Shown here: positions 18,098 to 27,639 of the stretch, one piece after another
Layout: every line of letters begins with the position of its first letter
How positions within the stretch are numbered: position 1 is the first letter of the stretch
Origin: Bacilli bacterium
GTDB lineage: Bacteria; Bacillota_I; Bacilli_A; ML615J-28; CAG-698
DNA: 64,000 nucleotides
NCBI GenBank assembly: GCA_017617065.1
Contig: JAFZWP010000013.1
Span: 248,001 to 312,000, forward strand
Reading direction: 5' to 3'
Notes under the pieces: generated by a model
The model's database searches: none
What the model saw: the letters and a program-made list of their open reading frames with translations, nothing else
Told to the model about the DNA's origin: nothing
Program-made: the position numbers and the translations under genes

Positions 18098-19069
18098 CTA
18101 GAATAATTTCTTAAATGCTTCATATTTTTCTAATATACGCTCATCAGTTGAAGCTAATGCTTCTTCTATTGGTAAGCTAACAATGCTTCCGCCTCTATGG
18201 CAAATGCAAACTCCACTAGCCCCATTCATTAATTCATCAACGGCTTTAACACCCATTAGTGATGCTAGCACTCTATCTCTTGCGGTTGGGCTTCCACCTC
18301 TTTGAATATGACCTAAAATTGTAGCTCTGGCTGAAAACTGGGTATTTTCACTAATTGTTTTCGCAAGTTCATTAACATCAACTAAGTGTTCTGCAACAAT
18401 TACGATAGCATGTTTTTTAACTAAACTTGCTTTTCTAATAATTGATAATACTTCTTCTTCGTTATAACCTGTTTCTTTACTGATTACTACTTCAGCCCCA
18501 ACTGCAAGTCCTGTCCAAATAGCAATATCACCGCAGTTTCTTCCCATTACCTCTACTACACTACATCTATGATGTGATGAAGATGTATCACGAAGTTTAT
18601 CGACTGCATCAACAGCTGTATTTACAGCTGTATCAAACCCGATTGTGAAATCAGTACCAGCAATATCATTATCAATAGTGCCCGGAACACTTACTACTTT
18701 AATACCCATCTTGCTTAAAGATAAAGCACCACGGTATGTTCCATCTCCTCCTATTGCTACTAACCCTTGAATACCGTATTCAGCTAAGTTTTCAATAGCA
18801 GCTAATCTTACTTCTTCATTAGCAAACTCAGGAAGTCTTGCTGTACCTAAGAATGTTCCACCACGGTCAAGTTTTTCTGAAACTGATTTACGGGTCATTC
18901 TTTCAATTTTACCTTCATACATGCCAAGGTAACCATTATATATTCCATATACTTCAAGACCAGCTTCAATTCCACACCTTACAACAGCTCTAATTGCCGC
19001 GTTCATTCCTGGTGCATCACCGCCCGAAGTTAAAACTGCTATTCTTTTAATTTTCTTTGCTTTTTCCAT
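18098..19069 (-). CDS. pfkA: 6-phosphofructokinase
   Basis: PfkA phosphorylates fructose 6-phosphate to the bisphosphate with ATP, the committed step of glycolysis. The 323 residues contain LTSGGDAPGMNAAIR, GGDGTYRGA, the catalytic PGTIDNDI and DTAVNTAVDAVDKLRD segments and the substrate-binding EVMGR motif. Length fits bacterial ATP-dependent Pfk. In this genome it would also take up the fructose 6-phosphate made by the transaldolase pathway at 46 kb (inference). It is first in the pfkA-metG-yitT transcript. Confidence 0.97.
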   Translation of the reverse strand: MEKAKKIKRIAVLTSGGDAPGMNAAIRAVVRCGIEAGLEVYGIYNGYLGMYEGKIERMTRKSVSEKLDRGGTFLGTARLPEFANEEVRLAAIENLAEYGIQGLVAIGGDGTYRGALSLSKMGIKVVSVPGTIDNDIAGTDFTIGFDTAVNTAVDAVDKLRDTSSSHHRCSVVEVMGRNCGDIAIWTGLAVGAEVVISKETGYNEEEVLSIIRKASLVKKHAIVIVAEHLVDVNELAKTISENTQFSARATILGHIQRGGSPTARDRVLASLMGVKAVDELMNGASGVCICHRGGSIVSLPIEEALASTDERILEKYEAFKKLF

Positions 19070-19111
19070 ATGTACACCTTCTTATTAGAAAAATAATAAA
19101 AATCGTAATCA

Positions 19112-19139
19112 ATTATATCAAAACTAAATAATAAAACAA
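19112..19139 (-). promoter_or_regulatory. Promoter of pfkA-metG-yitT
   Basis: TTGTTT (19139-19134) and TATAAT (19117-19112) are 16 bases apart on the minus strand, in the gap after dnaE. Confidence 0.5.
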
Positions 19140-22100
19140 TTATAATTTTCTTAAATTAGTAAGATGATATCTTAAGCTATCTTCTTTTTTATTTACCATA
19201 ATCTCTAGTAAATATACTTTACTAACAATTAGTTCGCTTCTATATCTTTTATACTCATCAGAAAATACTGTAACATCAAGAGATGTTGATGAATCAGCGA
19301 TATTTATAAAAGCCATTAATCCATTTTTAGAATTATATTCATGAATATAATTTACTTTTGCTATAACTAAATTCTTACCAAATTGTAAATCTACTAATTT
19401 AGCCGTATTAAATTTCTTTTCCAACTCTTTATATTGAATAAATTCATCATATTTAATATTAATGCCTAATGCTTCCAATTCTTTTTTAGAAATAGTAGCA
19501 AAGTCATATTCTTCATATGCATAATCTTCTTTAATGATGCGATCATCAAAACCACTAAATGAAGCTCTTCTTAAAGCATTATCATATTCTTTAGTAGCCT
19601 GCATTCTTGTAATATTAAATGAGTCAAATGCTCCACTATTAATTAATGATTCCACCATTTTCTTACTTAAAGAATCTTTAGTTCTAGTAATGAAATCTTC
19701 ATAACTACTAAATGGAGAAACACTTCTTATCTTAATAATCTCATTTGCTATTCCACTAGAGATATTTTTAACCCCTTGAAGAGGATAATAAATATAATTA
19801 TCTCTTGCTTCAAAATTCAAACTAGAAATATTAATATCAGGTGGCATTATAACATAACGCCTTGCTTTTAGAGCAGATAAATAGTTTACTAGTTTTTCTT
19901 TATCGCCTAAACTTGCTTCCATTAATACACTCATAAAGTATGGATAATAATATGTTTTAAAATATGCCATTTGATAAGCAATTACTGAATAAACTACTGA
20001 ATGGCTTCTATTAAATCCATAATTAGCAAATTTCTCAATGTAGTCATAAATCTTATTAGCATCATCTAATGCATGCCCTTTTTGATATGCTCCCCTTAAA
20101 AATGCTTCACGCATCTTTAACATCTCTTCGCCTTTTTTCTTTGATACAGCGCGACGAAGTAAGTCGGCTTGACCTAAAGAAAAACCAGCATATTTTTGGG
20201 CAATCAATAATATTTGTTCTTGGAAAACAATGATTCCGTAAGTTGGCGCTAAAATATCATCAATTGAAGGATCAATGCCACGGTACTTTTGGCCACCTCT
20301 TCTTTTTATTAATGTATCAATCATTTCCATAGGTCCAGGTCGATACATCGCATTAGCGATAATCATATCTTCTAGGCTACTTACTTTTAAATCTCTTAAT
20401 AGTTTTCTTATGCCACTACCTTCAAATTGGAAAATACCATCAGTATCACCACTTGCCATAAGTTTAAATACATTAGGATCATCTAATTTGATTTTATTGA
20501 TATCGATATTAATTCCTTGTTTTTCTTTAATTTGAATTAATATCTTTTGAATAGAGTTTAGAGTAGATAAGCTTAAAATATCCATCTTTACTAAACCGAT
20601 ATCTTCAATATCGCTAGCTTCATATTCAGTTTGTAACACGCCATCAGTACTTCTTGCTAGTGGACTATAATTAAACAAATCATTATCACCAATCACTACT
20701 CCACTTGCATGAACTGAAGTATTACGCGGCATATTTTCAATTTTACTAGCTAGATAGAATAACTGTCTTATTGTATCATCACTAGCTATCATCCTTTTAA
20801 TGTTTACATCCCCAGTTGATATTGTATTTAGTGATGGGCTATTAATTTCGGGAATTGAGTTATTAATAATTCTAACCGTTTCATCTTTAATTCCTAATAC
20901 CTTTGCCACATCCCTAATCGCACTTCTTGGCTTGAATGTGCCAAATGTACCAATATGGGCTACTTTATCTTCCCCATATTTAGCAATAAGATGAGCGTAA
21001 ATTTTACCTCTTTCACTATCTGGAAAATCCACATCGATATCAGGCATCGTAATTCTTTCCGGATTTAAAAATCTTTCGAATAATAACTTATATTCAATTG
21101 GATCAATATTAGTAATTCCCAAAACGTAGCTTACTAAACTCCCCGCAGCAGACCCTCTACCAGGTCCTACTAAAATATTATTCATCTTAGCGTATTTCAC
21201 ATAATCATAAACGATTAAGAAATAATCACTAAATCCCATTTTATTAATAATATCTAATTCATATAATAATCTATTTTTATATTCTTCAATTTGGTAACTA
21301 GATAATGATTTATTCTTTAATCTCTTATTTAAACCGATTTTTGCTAAGGCATCTAAATATTCTTTACTATTACTAAATGAATTATCTTCAATAACAAATT
21401 TAGGGAAATGATAACCTTTCGCCTCAATCTCTAGATTACAAATGCTTGCTATCTCGCAGCTTGCTTCTAATAAATCTGGATAATTCATAAACATATAGTT
21501 AGCAACTTCAGCCGTTGCATAATAACTATTTTCTTCTCTTTGAGTCGCCATATATTCTTTAGTATTAGCAGATATTAAACTAATTAGTTTTAAAGTTTTA
21601 TATACTTCAAAATCTTCTTTATTAAAATAATTAGTTTTATGTAATGCGACCATTTTAATATTAGCTGATCTACATGTCACATATAAACCACCAAAATCTT
21701 CTTTATCTAAAGAAGTTTGGGCCATTAGGCCAACATAAAAATAATCAAATATATCTTTTAAGAATAATAAGTTATCTACTAAGCTTGTATTTGGTGAAGT
21801 CTTAGAATATTCTCTTAAAATTGCTGATTCACGACCAGGTAGAATTGCTACTAGCCCCTTAGCATGTTTTGCTAAAGTAGCATAAACATCTTCACCTAAA
21901 CCGCTTAGGTGTTTAATGGATGCAAGGCGACATAAATTAATGTAGCCCTCATAATTATATGCATATAGCAATATATTATTAACTTTATCAATTTGATTAG
22001 TCGCTAAGTTTAAGCTCATCCCCACAATAGGTTTAATACCATTTTTTATACATCCTTGATAAAACTTATATGCTCCATATAAGTCATTATCACAAATAGA

Positions 22101-22208
22101 TATTGTTGATAAACCAGATTCTTTCGCATACGCAAAATAATCTTCAAGTTTTATCCCTGAAGACAAAATAGAATATTCAGTTTGCACATACAAATTAATA
22201 AAATCCAT
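19140..22208 (-). CDS. dnaE: DNA polymerase III subunit alpha (DnaE)
   Basis: This is the C-family replicative polymerase of the DnaE type, 1022 residues from the start at 22208 (AGAGGTAAGATA before the ATG; the ORF upstream of it has no ribosome-binding site). The palm has GPGRGSAAGSLVSY, then MPDIDVDFPDSERGK with the catalytic aspartates, and HASGVVIG. The finger/thumb part has NYGFNRSHSVVYSVIAYQMAY. A helix-hairpin-helix and an OB-fold are at the C-terminus. The N-terminal PHP domain is degenerate: HxHSEYS is YVQTEYS and the next motif is DNDLYG, so metal binding and proofreading are unlikely. It is the last gene after two surface-protein genes. Confidence 0.96.
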   Translation of the reverse strand: MDFINLYVQTEYSILSSGIKLEDYFAYAKESGLSTISICDNDLYGAYKFYQGCIKNGIKPIVGMSLNLATNQIDKVNNILLYAYNYEGYINLCRLASIKHLSGLGEDVYATLAKHAKGLVAILPGRESAILREYSKTSPNTSLVDNLLFLKDIFDYFYVGLMAQTSLDKEDFGGLYVTCRSANIKMVALHKTNYFNKEDFEVYKTLKLISLISANTKEYMATQREENSYYATAEVANYMFMNYPDLLEASCEIASICNLEIEAKGYHFPKFVIEDNSFSNSKEYLDALAKIGLNKRLKNKSLSSYQIEEYKNRLLYELDIINKMGFSDYFLIVYDYVKYAKMNNILVGPGRGSAAGSLVSYVLGITNIDPIEYKLLFERFLNPERITMPDIDVDFPDSERGKIYAHLIAKYGEDKVAHIGTFGTFKPRSAIRDVAKVLGIKDETVRIINNSIPEINSPSLNTISTGDVNIKRMIASDDTIRQLFYLASKIENMPRNTSVHASGVVIGDNDLFNYSPLARSTDGVLQTEYEASDIEDIGLVKMDILSLSTLNSIQKILIQIKEKQGINIDINKIKLDDPNVFKLMASGDTDGIFQFEGSGIRKLLRDLKVSSLEDMIIANAMYRPGPMEMIDTLIKRRGGQKYRGIDPSIDDILAPTYGIIVFQEQILLIAQKYAGFSLGQADLLRRAVSKKKGEEMLKMREAFLRGAYQKGHALDDANKIYDYIEKFANYGFNRSHSVVYSVIAYQMAYFKTYYYPYFMSVLMEASLGDKEKLVNYLSALKARRYVIMPPDINISSLNFEARDNYIYYPLQGVKNISSGIANEIIKIRSVSPFSSYEDFITRTKDSLSKKMVESLINSGAFDSFNITRMQATKEYDNALRRASFSGFDDRIIKEDYAYEEYDFATISKKELEALGINIKYDEFIQYKELEKKFNTAKLVDLQFGKNLVIAKVNYIHEYNSKNGLMAFINIADSSTSLDVTVFSDEYKRYRSELIVSKVYLLEIMVNKKEDSLRYHLTNLRKL

Positions 22209-22231
22209 TATCTTACCTCTATTAAAGTATA

Positions 22232-24391
22232 TCATATATTAAGACTATTTTTCATCTTCTTTTTAAATCTAATAAAAACTATAAATGTGGAGGTAATTAT
22301 ACCTACTATGCTCCAAATTATTAATCCATAATTATCATTTTTATTATCTAAATCAATATAATAATTACCAATTTCTAAATAACTATCACTTTTACCTTTA
22401 TTAATAATTATACTAAATGAATCTACATATTCTTGCCTAGAATTAATTATCACTTCACCCAAAAAGCCATCTATACTACTTCCATTAAATAATTTAATTA
22501 AATCTAAACTTTCTGATCCATTATATAACCCTAAATATACTTCATATGTATAAGTGTTATTTATGTTGTCCAAATCAATATTACAATTCCCAAGTGGGAA
22601 TAATACTTCTTCTTCTAATCCCCCACTTTTTACTTTTACTATAATATTTCTTAAATATTTAGCACCCTCATTTATATTTAAACATAAATTATAATTATCA
22701 CTATTTTCTATAATCTCCAAATCTATTCCAATTGCATCTTCAATAATTCCTAACACTTTAAAGAAATAATTTAAATAAATTTCTTTATTATCAATTATGG
22801 CACATTGAACTAAATACCCATTATCACCTCTATTAACGTCAAGTTCAATAAATGAATATTCATTATCTTTTTTAATATCATAAAATCTATCATTTACTTT
22901 GACTTTTTCTATATCATCTCTATCAAATATTAATCTTATTTTATTATTTTCAGATACATAATAATCATATTCAATATTTATATTATTACTAAAACTAACT
23001 TGCTTATTATCCACTTTAAAATGAATTATATATTTATCATCTACTCCATTAAGTATTAGTTCATGATATCCAGCTTCATTTACTTCATGATTTTGATAAA
23101 TCATTTTACCATCTAGGATTCCATTTCCGCTAAAAAACAAATGATAACCAGCAGGGTAAATCCCTCCTTCCTTAACATTTGCTTCTTTTTCTACTAACAC
23201 AGTCCCTTCTAATTCTATTATTAAATCACCCATTTTATAAATATAGTTAGCGTTATATCTTCCATATACTAACCTATCAAAATACGGATTATAAATAACA
23301 TTACTAATTTTATATTTTCCATATAACCCATCTAATTCTTCTATTTGATTATAAAAACAAATATTAACGTAAGGTAGAAATCTACTCACATTTACTAAAT
23401 CAAGAATAAATGATTTATTTTCTTGTTTAAAATATAAATAATCACTCATACATCTAGCATCATACTTATCAATTACAAATTGATATATAATTTGCCCATT
23501 CTCTAGATTGATCAAATATCCATTATTACTAGATATTATAAAACAAGAGTAATTATCTAAAACATAACTAAAATCCGATTTAAAAGGCAATATTAGGCTT
23601 ATAATCAAAGAATAATCACTATCATAACAATAAATTTCATCTGTTGTGCAAACGACTAAATAATTACCTACTTTTTTAAAATTTATGATATCTTCTTTAT
23701 AAATTTGGATAAACTTATTGTCCGTATTTAAAGTTAATAAAAAGCTAGACCTATCTAATCCCCCATTAGTATAAATATAACCACTTAAATAATCTTTTTT
23801 TCCATAACAATAAATTATTCCATCAATTAGTTTTAACTGGCTAAATTCTTCTTCCCCCATCCCTAAATAAATATCTACATTTAAAATATTAAACTTAGTA
23901 TCAATATTCAAAGTAAAGCCATCACGTAAATAATGTTCTTTATCTTTAATTACTTCATATAGCCTTAAATCAAAATCAAATAAATTATTTTCTTCATTAT
24001 TAAATTCACTTATTAAATAATCTATATTTATTCCTCCATATAAATATAAATTATTATCAATATTATCTATTTTTAAAGGATAATAAAAATCACTAAGTTT
24101 AATCACTTCTACTAAATTACCGCTAATAGAATATTTTGATAATGTATAATATTCATCTTCTTTGATTAATAAATAAATATAATTATTAAAATAACAAAAA
24201 TCTAATGATTGGTATTCTTCAGCTTCATTAATCAATATATCTTTATAAACTATTTTATAAGTATCTTGTTCTAAGTATCTAATACCATCTTTTTCTGCTA
24301 GGCACGTAGCGTCAGTTTCAATAAAAAAAGACTGGAAAGGAGTAAAATACATAATGCTACCCATAAGTAAAGCAGTAATTATCTTAACCAT
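22232..24391 (-). CDS. Large exported protein of unknown function, C-terminal membrane anchor
   Basis: The 719 residues begin with a short hydrophobic segment (MVKIITALLMGSIMYF) that may be a signal or membrane anchor and end with one membrane helix (about 690-712) and a basic FRFKKKMKN tail. In between is a long beta-rich, Asn/Tyr/Ile-rich region with repeated YLxxxxxNxYSL-like strands, suggestive of a beta-propeller followed by Ig-like domains (inference). Its start overlaps the stop of the next gene upstream by one base, and it has the same architecture as that protein, so the two probably work together at the cell surface. I do not recognise the family. Confidence 0.6.
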   Translation of the reverse strand: MVKIITALLMGSIMYFTPFQSFFIETDATCLAEKDGIRYLEQDTYKIVYKDILINEAEEYQSLDFCYFNNYIYLLIKEDEYYTLSKYSISGNLVEVIKLSDFYYPLKIDNIDNNLYLYGGINIDYLISEFNNEENNLFDFDLRLYEVIKDKEHYLRDGFTLNIDTKFNILNVDIYLGMGEEEFSQLKLIDGIIYCYGKKDYLSGYIYTNGGLDRSSFLLTLNTDNKFIQIYKEDIINFKKVGNYLVVCTTDEIYCYDSDYSLIISLILPFKSDFSYVLDNYSCFIISSNNGYLINLENGQIIYQFVIDKYDARCMSDYLYFKQENKSFILDLVNVSRFLPYVNICFYNQIEELDGLYGKYKISNVIYNPYFDRLVYGRYNANYIYKMGDLIIELEGTVLVEKEANVKEGGIYPAGYHLFFSGNGILDGKMIYQNHEVNEAGYHELILNGVDDKYIIHFKVDNKQVSFSNNINIEYDYYVSENNKIRLIFDRDDIEKVKVNDRFYDIKKDNEYSFIELDVNRGDNGYLVQCAIIDNKEIYLNYFFKVLGIIEDAIGIDLEIIENSDNYNLCLNINEGAKYLRNIIVKVKSGGLEEEVLFPLGNCNIDLDNINNTYTYEVYLGLYNGSESLDLIKLFNGSSIDGFLGEVIINSRQEYVDSFSIIINKGKSDSYLEIGNYYIDLDNKNDNYGLIIWSIVGIITSTFIVFIRFKKKMKNSLNI

Positions 24392-26301
24392 TATTTCCTA
24401 CCTCTTTTAGGCTTTATTGGTATAATGAAACCCCCTGCAACTAAAACGCCAGCAATAATTGTCCCCATTACCATATCTGGTAAGCTATCTTGATCTTCTT
24501 CATTTACGACGCTTGATACTTCTACTTGGGCGATTTCACTTTTGTAATTATCAACACTTACACTAATATTGGGGCGAGTTACATCAATTGAAGTTAAGTT
24601 AGTAGCTGCCTCATTTATAATCTTTTGCACATTGAATTCAATATAGTGTACCTCATTATTAGTGCCATAAATTTTAAGTAGTTGATCCCCTTCTTTATCT
24701 AAAATATAGCCATCTTCAATCAGTTTATCACCTAAATATTTAATCCCATTAGCAAAAACTATAGTCCCTAATTCGTAAGTCTCACCTTGTTTAATACTAG
24801 ATTCTAAAGCTAAATAATAGTCTAATTCTTTAAAAAAAGATGCTTTTCCCATTATTATTTTTATAACTTTTTTGTTTAATCCATACAGGCGATTATCTAA
24901 ATATGTATCACTTACTAATAAGCTTGAAGACAGTTTTTTGTTTAAATAGAGGTCATTATTAACTTGTTCGAGATGATAATAATCATATACTTTAATATTA
25001 TTTTGATTTGATCCTGCTAAATAAATATTATTATCAATTATTTCTAAATTAGTAATTTTTAAGTCTTGTTCAAAATAATAAGTGTATTCATTTTTATCTA
25101 AATCAATTAAACCAAGTAAGCTTATAGAATTATCTTCTTTGCTTTTGCCAAGTATTGCCACAATCCCAAAGCCAATACTTTTAACTATTTTAGATAAAGA
25201 ATAATCATCATTATCAATAAATAATTCATCAGTTTCTATTAGTTTTAAATCTAGATCATATTTATTAATAATTATTTTATTAGATGGATAAACGGGGCTT
25301 ACTAAAAAACTGATTAAATCTTTACTAATACTAGCCCCATAATATGCATCATCATTTCCTACTTCAATATAATTAATTTGTTCTAGATCTTTATTAAACT
25401 TAACAATGAATTTAGATGCTGATAACTTTTTATAGAACTCACCACTTCCAAAAGGTTTAAAGATTATATATAAATAATCATTATATGAAAATGAATCAAT
25501 GATTTCATTTGATGTATTATTACCAAATGATATATAGTCTTCTACACTAAATTTAAGGTAATTAATCTTAGCAATCATAGCAGTTGATATGCCACTTATT
25601 TTAGATATAAATGGTGAGTTACTTGATGATGAATTAAATATTATATAAATATATTCTTCATCAATTATGATATTTCTTGCTATATCGTAAGCATTACTTG
25701 AGACATTTAATTCTCTGAGGTAGGCACCGCTTAAGCTATATTCAATCATTCGAAAATGGGTTTTACCATTTTGATCATAATTATATAAAGCAATAAATCC
25801 GACTTTACTAAATACTAGTTTTACGCAATCATTATACCCACCAATTGTCATCATGGATTTAAGAATATTACCATTATAAATATTAATTACCGTTTGTTTA
25901 TCAAATAAGCTATTTAGCTTACCTGGGTTATATTTAAACAGTGAGCAAATAGTTATATTATCTTTTTTAATTAAATTACTTACTTGATAATTTTCTTCTT
26001 TTACTAGACTCAAGCTTTCTTGAAAGGAATCAACATTTTTATTAGTTAAGCAATCTACTACTATATAATTAATATCAAAATATGATTTTGTATAATTATC
26101 AATATAAGTAACTACATATGATCCTAAAGTATTAGTGTCTACATCTCCACTTATAAGCGTAGCCCCATCAATTTCAAAATCGTAAGATGAATTTCCTTTT
26201 TCTAAATAAATGATATTAGCATCTTCTTTGGCAAATACAATAAAACTCCCTATATATAATAAGAAAAGAGAAAATAATAAAAAAATGGTTTTCTTAAACA
26301 T
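24391..26301 (-). CDS. Large exported protein of unknown function with signal peptide and C-terminal anchor
   Basis: The 636 residues have a clear signal peptide (MFKKTIFLLFSLFLLYIGSF, cleavage likely near VFA-KE), an Ig-like or DUF5011-like N-terminal unit (about 30-90, TNTLGSYVVTYIDNYT), a long beta-rich middle with propeller-like repeats, and a C-terminal membrane helix (about 607-628) with a PIKPKRGRK tail. AGGAGG lies before the start. It is followed, overlapping by one base, by a second protein of the same layout and then dnaE. No catalytic motif is visible. Confidence 0.6.
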   Translation of the reverse strand: MFKKTIFLLFSLFLLYIGSFIVFAKEDANIIYLEKGNSSYDFEIDGATLISGDVDTNTLGSYVVTYIDNYTKSYFDINYIVVDCLTNKNVDSFQESLSLVKEENYQVSNLIKKDNITICSLFKYNPGKLNSLFDKQTVINIYNGNILKSMMTIGGYNDCVKLVFSKVGFIALYNYDQNGKTHFRMIEYSLSGAYLRELNVSSNAYDIARNIIIDEEYIYIIFNSSSSNSPFISKISGISTAMIAKINYLKFSVEDYISFGNNTSNEIIDSFSYNDYLYIIFKPFGSGEFYKKLSASKFIVKFNKDLEQINYIEVGNDDAYYGASISKDLISFLVSPVYPSNKIIINKYDLDLKLIETDELFIDNDDYSLSKIVKSIGFGIVAILGKSKEDNSISLLGLIDLDKNEYTYYFEQDLKITNLEIIDNNIYLAGSNQNNIKVYDYYHLEQVNNDLYLNKKLSSSLLVSDTYLDNRLYGLNKKVIKIIMGKASFFKELDYYLALESSIKQGETYELGTIVFANGIKYLGDKLIEDGYILDKEGDQLLKIYGTNNEVHYIEFNVQKIINEAATNLTSIDVTRPNISVSVDNYKSEIAQVEVSSVVNEEDQDSLPDMVMGTIIAGVLVAGGFIIPIKPKRGRK

Positions 26302-26354
26302 AATTAGCCTCCTAATATATATTTAACAAAACCACTAGTTATTTCTTATTAAAT

Positions 26355-27281
26355 TTAATTTTCTTTAATAATGTTAGATAATTCTTTTGCCCATGCTTCA
26401 ATATTCATCATTGATTCATTTAATTTAGGTGCATCCGCAAAACTTGGTAAGTTCACTACAATCATTTCAAAATCATTGATTTGTTTTTTAGAACCAATTA
26501 ATATGCTTCTTGTTTTATCGCCTTGGAATAAGGTGTTAGGTAAAATAAGTAGTCCAAGCAGGGTACCCGTAAATGAATTTCTAAAACTATTCAAATCAGG
26601 ATAACTAAAGAAATCATTATCGATTAAGAAGATAAACAAACCTTCTTCATCTAAATATTTCATTAATTTAGATATTGCTTTATATGGGATATAATTATTA
26701 TCTTCTACAGTGCTTTCTAAATAGCCAATTACTAAATCAACACTTACTTCTAGGGGATCTAATAATTTATTGTTATATACAACTAAATCGCGATCAGCTA
26801 CATTTGAAGAATATTTAGCTAAAGTTGCTAGCTTATTATCTTCTTCTTGAGCAAAACAATATGTATCTAAATCAATAAAGTTAGCAATGGTATTAGTAAG
26901 GCTAGCGCATTTAGCATTAACTTCTAACATATTGATATTATAATCAAAATACTTCCTAACAATATTGGCGATTACTAAACCGATTGAATCAGGGATTAAA
27001 ATATCAAGGGGATATTTTGCATGTTTTAATGCCTTCACAAATAAAAATGTATAGGCTAGTCTTATATCTTCATTTGAGCAAACGCGTTCATTTAGCTTAT
27101 CATATATCTGACCTAGTTTATTAAGAGCAGCCTCATCTAAGCGTGAATCATCGATATCTTCTACTAAATCTTTGCTTACGCGAATTAGTGCATCTAAATA
27201 ATTGCAATTAGTCTCATTACAAATTAGCATACAAGCTTCATCTATAACATCATAAAAAAAGTCGTAGTTTTCTTGTTTCAT
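26355..27281 (-). CDS. YtxK-like protein (class I SAM methyltransferase-like fold, degenerate)
   Basis: The 308 residues have a helical N-terminus (about 1-95) and then a Rossmann-like part resembling the N6-adenine methyltransferase-like YtxK family of Bacilli. The Asn-Pro-Pro-Tyr/Phe catalytic motif expected after strand 4 is replaced by VIGYLES, so methyl transfer to DNA is unlikely. The C-terminal part (IFLIDNDFFSYPDLNSFR ... ILPNTLFQGDKTRSILI) keeps the YtxK pattern. It is transcribed from its own promoter, divergent from yidD. Confidence 0.65.
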   Translation of the reverse strand: MKQENYDFFYDVIDEACMLICNETNCNYLDALIRVSKDLVEDIDDSRLDEAALNKLGQIYDKLNERVCSNEDIRLAYTFLFVKALKHAKYPLDILIPDSIGLVIANIVRKYFDYNINMLEVNAKCASLTNTIANFIDLDTYCFAQEEDNKLATLAKYSSNVADRDLVVYNNKLLDPLEVSVDLVIGYLESTVEDNNYIPYKAISKLMKYLDEEGLFIFLIDNDFFSYPDLNSFRNSFTGTLLGLLILPNTLFQGDKTRSILIGSKKQINDFEMIVVNLPSFADAPKLNESMMNIEAWAKELSNIIKEN

Positions 27282-27299
27282 TTTATACCTCGCGTAAGC

Positions 27300-27328
27300 A
27301 TTATAACATCAATTAGCACTTCCTTCAA
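27300..27328 (-). promoter_or_regulatory. Promoter of the YtxK-like gene
   Basis: On the minus strand TTGAAG (27328-27323) and TATAAT (27305-27300) are 17 bases apart; the RNA would have a leader of about 12 bases containing GAGG. Confidence 0.65.
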
Positions 27329-27337
27329 CCGTCTTGA

Positions 27338-27366
27338 TTGCAATTGATAACTCTTTATCTTATAAT
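27338..27366 (+). promoter_or_regulatory. Promoter giving an apparently leaderless yidD transcript
   Basis: TTGCAA (27338-27343) and TATAAT (27361-27366) are 17 bases apart. The yidD ATG is at 27373, seven bases after the -10 box, exactly where transcription should begin, and there is no ribosome-binding site. Confidence 0.65.
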
Positions 27367-27372
27367 TGATAT

Positions 27373-27639
27373 ATGAATAGATTATTTATTAAACTAATTA
27401 AATTATATAAAAATAGTGGACTAAGTAGAGGAAGGTGTAAATATATTCCAACTTGTTCTACTTACGCGCTTGAATGTTTTGAAAAATATAATTTTTTCAT
27501 CGCATTAGGATTATCTATTTGGAGAATCTTAAGGTGTAACCCTTTTAGTAAAGGCGGATATAACCCTTCTCCATTTACATTGTGTGAAAAAGAATATGAA
27601 TTTTTAGTTTATGATATTTATAGAAAGGAACAAAAATGA
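27373..27639 (+). CDS. yidD: Membrane protein insertion efficiency factor YidD
   Basis: YidD is a small peripheral membrane protein that helps YidC-dependent insertion. The 88 residues hold the family core [22 protein letters not shown] with its conserved cysteines (CKYIPTCS), then [15 protein letters not shown]. The start fits the family N-terminus ([12 protein letters not shown]). It is not near rpmH-rnpA-yidC here. Its TGA overlaps the pepT ATG (ATGA), so translation is coupled. The ATG appears to sit at the transcription start, making the message leaderless. Confidence 0.95.
   Translation: MNRLFIKLIKLYKNSGLSRGRCKYIPTCSTYALECFEKYNFFIALGLSIWRILRCNPFSKGGYNPSPFTLCEKEYEFLVYDIYRKEQK

Noticed and set aside
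22232-26301. CRISPR or tandem DNA repeats in the very AT-rich surface-protein region
   Set aside because: Repetition is low-complexity codon use (ATT, AAT, TTA), not regular repeats with spacers.
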